8,805 bases of DNA from positions 1 through 8,805 of the forward strand of contig JAUXJB010000054.1 of the NCBI GenBank assembly GCA_030624945.1, in the 5' to 3' direction. Positions 5,758-8,805 of this stretch are shown here, piece after piece. A program made the translations under genes and the position numbers. Below the pieces are notes generated by a model, which did no database searches, had not been told where the DNA came from, and saw nothing but the letters and a program-made list of their open reading frames with translations. The DNA comes from Deltaproteobacteria bacterium. GTDB taxonomy: Bacteria; Myxococcota_A; UBA9160; SZUA-336. Position 1 is the stretch's first letter. Each line of letters starts with the position of its first letter.

Positions 5758-6108
5758 CTAGCGGCAGAGATCGGAGACGCTGATGGTGTCGACATCGGAT
5801 TGCACGAGGATCGCACTGCCGATGCACACATCGAAGTAGCGCACCACGGACTGAAACCGAAGGCCCGATTGAGTCGTGAGAATCCAGCCCGTGCATTCTG
5901 CGAGGGTCTGCCACACGTTGCTGGCACCGTGGGTGAGGAACGTACAGACCTTCCCGTCGGAGTCGAGCTCCCCGGGGCAGTGCTCGAGATGCGCGCGCAC
6001 CTCCAACTCCCAGCCGTCCGCCATCGGGCAGAAGCCCTGCGCATCGGCGGCTCGCGCCGCGCCCAGGAGCGCCGTGCAGACCAACATGCAGAGCAGCCGG
6101 ATCCTCAT
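5758..6108 (-). CDS. Small exported six-cysteine protein of unknown function
   Basis: 116 residues. Residues 1-23 (MRIRLLCMLVCTALLGAARA, then ADA) form a signal peptide with a likely cleavage before Gln24. The mature chain of about 93 residues has cysteines at 27, 44, 55, 72, 95 and 115, an even number suited to three disulfide bonds outside the cytoplasm. Cys115 is the next-to-last residue. An acidic DSDGK stretch is at 49-53. I do not recognise a family or catalytic motif. The ribosome binding site before ATG 6108-6106 is weak. The clean signal peptide and the retained, spaced cysteines are the main evidence that it is real. It lies upstream of the TPR gene on the same strand and is divergent from the acyl-CoA dehydrogenase at 6180, with 71 bases between. 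Confidence 0.65.
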   Translation of the reverse strand: MRIRLLCMLVCTALLGAARAADAQGFCPMADGWELEVRAHLEHCPGELDSDGKVCTFLTHGASNVWQTLAECTGWILTTQSGLRFQSVVRYFDVCIGSAILVQSDVDTISVSDLCR

Positions 6109-6179
6109 ACGTCCATGCTAGAGTCGGTGCCTCCGGGTCCGCACGGGACCACCCGCTCGGAACGGAAGGGTACGGAAGA

Positions 6180-7382
6180 ATGGATCTCTCCTACAGCCAG
6201 GAGCACGAGGATTTCCGCCAGGAGGTGCAGAACTTTCTCTCGGACAACTGGCCTCTCGAGGGCGCGGAGGCCGAGCTGCCCCGCCAGGAGCAGGACGCTC
6301 GCTTTCGCGAGCGCGCCATCGAGCGCGGCTACCTGGCGCGCCCCATTCCCAGGAAGTACGGCGGCTCCGAGCAAACCCCCGAGGTCCTGAAGGGGACGAT
6401 CATCCGCGAGGAGTTCGGTCGGGTGGGCGCGCCGCGGGATCCAGGTGTTCCCCATGCCCAGATCGTACCTACTCTCCTCTCGCACGGCAGCGAGTGGCAG
6501 AAGGAGCGACTGATCCCACCGACGCTGCGAGGCAGGCTGCTCTGGTGCCAGGGCTACAGCGAGCCCGGCTCCGGTAGCGATCTGGCCTCGGTCCAGACCC
6601 GCGCGGAGAGGGTCGGCGACGAGTGGGTGATCAACGGACAGAAGATCTGGACGAGCGACGCGCACGAGGCGGAGATGATGTACCTCCTCTGCCGCACCGA
6701 TCCCGATGCACCCAAGCACGCGGGAATGTCGTACCTGCTTCTCCGCATGGACCAGCCGGGGGTCGAGGTGAGACCGCTCGAGCAAATGGACGGCGGCGCT
6801 CACTTCAGCGAGGTCTTCTTCGACGACGCCCGCACGCCCGCCGACCACATCGTCGGCAAGCGCGGTGAGGGCTGGATCGTGTCGCGCTCGACGCTCCACG
6901 CCGAGCGAAACGTGGTCGGGAACGTGACACTCGTCCGGAGACATCTCGACAGCCTGCTGCGGCTCGCCCGCGTTAGCGTGCGAGACGGGCGGCCCGCGAT
7001 CGCCGATCCGCTCGTCCGCCAGCGCCTGGTCGAGCTCGAGGGCTACGTGACCGCCCAGGAGTACTCGGCCTACCGCCAGCTCACCTGCGACGCCCGCGGC
7101 GAGAATCCCGGTCCCGGCGTCATCATGAACAAGCTGGTATCGACGAACATCGCCCAGATGGCGGCCAAGATCGGCCTCGACCTGATCGGCGAGAAGGGCC
7201 TGTCGGCGCCGATCGGGGGACGCTTCGGGGCTGCGCCCGAGACCGGCGCCGGCTGGGTGGCCCGCTACATGGCCGCTCGCAGCACCGCGATCGCGGGCGG
7301 CACCTCCAACATCCAGCGGAACATCATCGGCGAGCGTGGGCTCGGTCTGCCGCGGGACTTCGCGGCCCAGAGGCACAAGTAG
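6180..7382 (+). CDS. Acyl-CoA dehydrogenase (FadE-type), second copy
   Basis: 400 residues. The ATG has GGAAGGG (6164-6170) 9 bases upstream. The opening MDLSYSQEHEDFRQEVQNFL is typical of the family start. The FAD/substrate strand SEPGSGSDLA (127-136), KIWTSDAHEAE (155-165), and the ending AGGTSNIQRNIIGERGLGLP (372 on) are intact. Gly373 replaces the MCAD-position Glu, while Glu242 in LHAERNVVG fills the isovaleryl-CoA/long-chain base position. It shares many segments with the acyl-CoA dehydrogenase at 2126-3394 (DAPKH, QPG, HERN/AERN, the C-terminal motif), so the two are paralogues of one subfamily, though clearly diverged. It should form a 2-enoyl-CoA with electrons going to ETF. The subfamily look is close to that of actinobacterial and deltaproteobacterial enzymes that act on steroid side chains or branched acyl-CoAs. 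That substrate link is inference only. Confidence 0.92.
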   Translation: MDLSYSQEHEDFRQEVQNFLSDNWPLEGAEAELPRQEQDARFRERAIERGYLARPIPRKYGGSEQTPEVLKGTIIREEFGRVGAPRDPGVPHAQIVPTLLSHGSEWQKERLIPPTLRGRLLWCQGYSEPGSGSDLASVQTRAERVGDEWVINGQKIWTSDAHEAEMMYLLCRTDPDAPKHAGMSYLLLRMDQPGVEVRPLEQMDGGAHFSEVFFDDARTPADHIVGKRGEGWIVSRSTLHAERNVVGNVTLVRRHLDSLLRLARVSVRDGRPAIADPLVRQRLVELEGYVTAQEYSAYRQLTCDARGENPGPGVIMNKLVSTNIAQMAAKIGLDLIGEKGLSAPIGGRFGAAPETGAGWVARYMAARSTAIAGGTSNIQRNIIGERGLGLPRDFAAQRHK

Positions 7383-7472
7383 GTTCCAGGGGCCTCCCGG
7401 TAATCCGCGCTTCACTCCGCTCTGGAGACTCCGATACGTACCTAACGAAGTCGGGTCCAGAGGAGCTCGAGA

Positions 7473-8087
7473 ATGAAGCCGGACATGGACATCTTCCTGC
7501 GCACCCCCGACAGCTCCAAGCTCCATCCGGGGAAGGTATTCGCCACCTGCGACAAGGGCTGCAACGCGGTCTTCGAGTCCAACTCGCTCGACGTGGAAGA
7601 GGGTACGGAGCTCTTCGTCTACTACGAGATCCGCCGGCGCTTCTTGCAGCAGCCCGCGCGGGTCCTGTCCGTCACTCCGGAGGAGGAGACCCGCCTCCGG
7701 ATCGAGCTCGAGACCACGGGAGATCCGGTCTCTGCCGAAAGCCGCGAGTGCTATCGGGTTTCCTGCTACGCCGCGGACGTCAAGGCCCAGCTCGGCGAGG
7801 AGCCAGAGATGTGCGAGGTGCTCGACGTGAGCGCCACGGGCTTCGCCGTGTTCTCCACGGCGGAGCACGGCGTGGGCAAGATGTTCCAGGCGACCCTGTA
7901 CCACAACGGCAATCCCTTCCACGGGACGGTCGTGGTTCAAAGTGCTCGCGAGTTCGGCAAGAAGATGCGCTACGGGCTTCGGGCCCTGGACGACCAGCGG
8001 CCGAAGGCGACGCTCAAGAGCGCGCTGAATCGCATCAACCTCTCGGTGCAGAGGGAACAGGCGGCGCGCCTCTCCGGCAACCGCTGA
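7473..8087 (+). CDS. PilZ-domain protein, probable c-di-GMP receptor
   Basis: 204 residues. The ATG is preceded by AGAGGAG (7459-7465), 7 bases away. The PilZ signature is complete: RECYR (91-95, the RxxxR motif), then DVSATG (118-123, the D/NxSxxG motif) at the usual spacing, followed by beta strands to about 175. Residues 5-85 form an N-terminal beta-rich domain (ELFVYYEIRRRF, ARVLSVTPEEETRLRIELE) like the YcgR-N type domains that precede PilZ in motility and secretion regulators. The tail 176-204 is basic. No signal peptide or membrane segment is present, so it is cytoplasmic. Binding of c-di-GMP through the two Arg and the DxSxxG loop is expected. The output partner is not evident, as no flagellar, pilus or cellulose gene is nearby. 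It stands 90 bases after the acyl-CoA dehydrogenase, on the same strand. Confidence 0.85.
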   Translation: MKPDMDIFLRTPDSSKLHPGKVFATCDKGCNAVFESNSLDVEEGTELFVYYEIRRRFLQQPARVLSVTPEEETRLRIELETTGDPVSAESRECYRVSCYAADVKAQLGEEPEMCEVLDVSATGFAVFSTAEHGVGKMFQATLYHNGNPFHGTVVVQSAREFGKKMRYGLRALDDQRPKATLKSALNRINLSVQREQAARLSGNR

Positions 8088-8106
8088 TCCGACCGTCAGG
8101 ACGCGA

Positions 8107-8125
8107 GCGGCCATCTCACGGCCGC
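8107..8125. terminator. GC hairpin after the PilZ gene, weak terminator candidate
   Basis: GCGGCC (8107-8112) and GGCCGC (8120-8125) form a 6-bp stem with a 7-base loop, 20 bases after the PilZ stop. The following bases are C-rich, not T-rich, so it does not fit a classical intrinsic terminator. It overlaps the start of the 16-bp repeat array. Confidence 0.25.
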
Positions 8126-8131
8126 GCCCCC

Positions 8132-8179
8132 GACACGCCGCACCTCTGACACGCTGCACCCCGGACATGCCGCGCCCCG
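8132..8179. repeat. Three tandem 16-bp repeats, GACAYGCYGCRCCYCK
   Basis: Copies are at 8132-8147 (GACACGCCGCACCTCT), 8148-8163 (GACACGCTGCACCCCG) and 8164-8179 (GACATGCCGCGCCCCG), with neighbours differing at 3 positions. A partial unit precedes them (8121-8131, GCCGCGCCCCC) and GAC follows (8180-8182). The array ends directly at the Fur box. No open frame with a credible start uses it. It may be replication slippage, or a set of binding sites spaced about one and a half helix turns apart. Confidence 0.75.
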
Positions 8180-8182
8180 GAC

Positions 8183-8204
8183 GGTATTGATAGTCATTAT
8201 CAAT
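8183..8204. promoter_or_regulatory. Fur box
   Basis: Positions 8183-8201 match the 19-bp Escherichia coli-type Fur consensus GATAATGATAATCATTATC at 16 of 19 bases. The inner 7-1-7 form TGATAGT-C-ATTATCA (8188-8202) matches at 14 of 15. There is also a perfect dyad ATTGATA-GTCAT-TATCAAT (8186-8204). The AT-rich site stands out sharply from its GC-rich surroundings and covers the -35 and most of the spacer of the promoter, the classical arrangement for repression by iron-loaded Fur. Confidence 0.88.
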
Positions 8205-8215
8205 AGGGCTATAAC
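8187..8215 (+). promoter_or_regulatory. Sigma-70-type promoter of the cytochrome c/FTR1 gene
   Basis: TTGATA (8187-8192, 5 of 6 to TTGACA) and TATAAC (8210-8215, 5 of 6 to TATAAT) are separated by exactly 17 bases. Transcription should begin near 8222, only about 7 bases before the ATG at 8229, leaving no room for a normal Shine-Dalgarno. The Fur box overlaps the -35 and spacer. Confidence 0.75.
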
Positions 8216-8228
8216 AGAGCCTCGGCCC

Positions 8229-8805
8229 ATGGACCGGTCTCCCCCCAAGCCCATCCGCCTCGTTCGCTCGGCCCGGCTGGCCGGCAGGCTCGCGCTGGTC
8301 GCTCTGCTCTGGGCGGCCGGCCCAGCCTCAGCCCAGGAAGACGAGGCCCGGCGAGCCAGCCACCTGCTCGACTACATCGCCGTCGACTACCCCGCTGCGG
8401 TGCGAGACGGCGTGGTGGTGAGCGAGCTCGAGTACCGCGAGCAGATCGAGTTCGCCGGGGAGGTGCGCTCGCTGCTCGCACGCCTCGGCGTGCGGGAAAC
8501 CGATCCGATTGGCGGGGACCTGGCCGAGCTCGCGGCGACGATCCAGGCCCGGGGGTCCGCTGCGGATGTCGCCTCACACGCCCGGGCGCTCAGTGCCGAG
8601 ATCCGGACGCGTTTCGGGGTTCGCGCCCTGCCGCCCCGCGCGCCGGACCTCGAGAGCGGCAGGCGTCTCTACGCACAGGAGTGCACGTCCTGTCACGGGA
8701 TCCAGGGCCGCGGCGATGGCCCGGCCGGGCTCGGGCTCGACCCGGCCCCCACCGACTTCACGGACCTGGCGCGCGCGGTCGAGCTGAGCCCGTTCGCGCT
8801 CTACA
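8229..8805 (+). CDS. Cytochrome c domain of a cytochrome c/FTR1 iron permease, truncated by window end
   Basis: 192 codons are seen from ATG 8229, open to the edge. Residues 1-35 are a signal peptide: Arg-rich n-region, hydrophobic LALVALLWAAG, and cleavage after ASA. The next part, HLLDYIAVDYPAAVRDG followed by EYREQIEFA (45-76), is the helical segment I recognise from proteins named cytochrome c/FTR1 family iron permease. A class I cytochrome c follows with CTSCH (152-156) and GRGDGPAG (160-167). Heme attachment and this domain are periplasmic. The missing C-terminal part should hold the FTR1 membrane domain with REXXE motifs for ferric iron passage, the cytochrome probably handling the electron from ferrous iron oxidation. 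The Fur box on its promoter supports an iron-uptake role. If the rest lacks FTR1, it would be an exported cytochrome of a related type. Confidence 0.82.
   Translation, partial: MDRSPPKPIRLVRSARLAGRLALVALLWAAGPASAQEDEARRASHLLDYIAVDYPAAVRDGVVVSELEYREQIEFAGEVRSLLARLGVRETDPIGGDLAELAATIQARGSAADVASHARALSAEIRTRFGVRALPPRAPDLESGRRLYAQECTSCHGIQGRGDGPAGLGLDPAPTDFTDLARAVELSPFALY

Noticed and set aside
4664..5761. Rightward open frame of 365 codons
   Set aside because: It is antisense to the signal-peptide-bearing TPR gene and has no recognisable domain.
5657..5914. N-terminal extension of the TPR frame on the minus strand
   Set aside because: The Shine-Dalgarno and signal peptide place the start at 5656. 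The extension would overlap the Cys-rich gene.
6105..8168. Leftward open frame of 687 codons, the longest in the window
   Set aside because: It crosses antisense through the acyl-CoA dehydrogenase, an intergenic gap and the PilZ gene. Those have complete family motifs, and this frame has none. Its length reflects high GC and codon bias.
8132..8179. CRISPR array
   Set aside because: The 16-bp units are adjacent with no spacers, are too short and are degenerate.
8209..8577. Leftward open frame antisense to the cytochrome c gene
   Set aside because: It has Arg/Pro/Gly-rich shadow composition. The rightward frame has a signal peptide, CXXCH and a promoter.

Overview
The window is GC-rich, tightly packed bacterial DNA. 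It looks like an environmental high-GC proteobacterium-like or deltaproteobacterial/Myxococcota-type genome. That is an inference from the GC-rich third codon positions, the lipid and CoA-type oxidoreductases, a PilZ protein, a Fur-type box and a cytochrome c/FTR1 fusion. No 16S rRNA or clear marker gene is present, so the lineage stays open.

The left edge (1 to about 405) looks like the end of an integrated element. A truncated leftward gene for a small helix-turn-helix protein is followed by short direct repeats and then by the isolated 3' third of a tRNA (T-arm, acceptor 3' strand, A, CCA; 378-405). No matching 5' half is present. This is the expected appearance of the distal attachment site of an element integrated in the 3' end of a tRNA gene. 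The chromosome resumes with an XRE-type regulator (492-1004) that has two palindromic candidate operators at its 5' end.

The centre (1128-4715) is an oxidoreductase cluster: a zinc-independent medium-chain dehydrogenase/reductase (+), a convergent acyl-CoA dehydrogenase (-), and a divergent two-gene unit of a VOC/glyoxalase-fold protein and an NAD-type short-chain dehydrogenase (+). A second acyl-CoA dehydrogenase lies at 6180-7382 (+). Together they suggest catabolism of a fatty-acid, isoprenoid, steroid-like or similar acyl-CoA substrate, but no gene fixes the substrate. Both acyl-CoA dehydrogenases lack the MCAD-position catalytic Glu and carry the Glu of the isovaleryl-CoA/long-chain type instead.

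Between the second acyl-CoA dehydrogenase and the short-chain dehydrogenase are two leftward genes for exported proteins: a TPR protein resembling the TRAP-transporter T-component (TatT) family, and a 116-residue protein with six cysteines in its mature part that I do not recognise.

The right end holds a PilZ (c-di-GMP receptor) protein, then a 16-bp tandem repeat, then a good sigma-70-type promoter overlapped by a Fur box. The promoter leads into a truncated gene for an exported cytochrome c domain of the kind fused to FTR1 iron permeases. That gene runs off the window. Its iron-uptake assignment is supported independently by the protein sequence and by the Fur box. I did not find a CRISPR array, a complete mobile element or an obviously undescribed multi-gene system.
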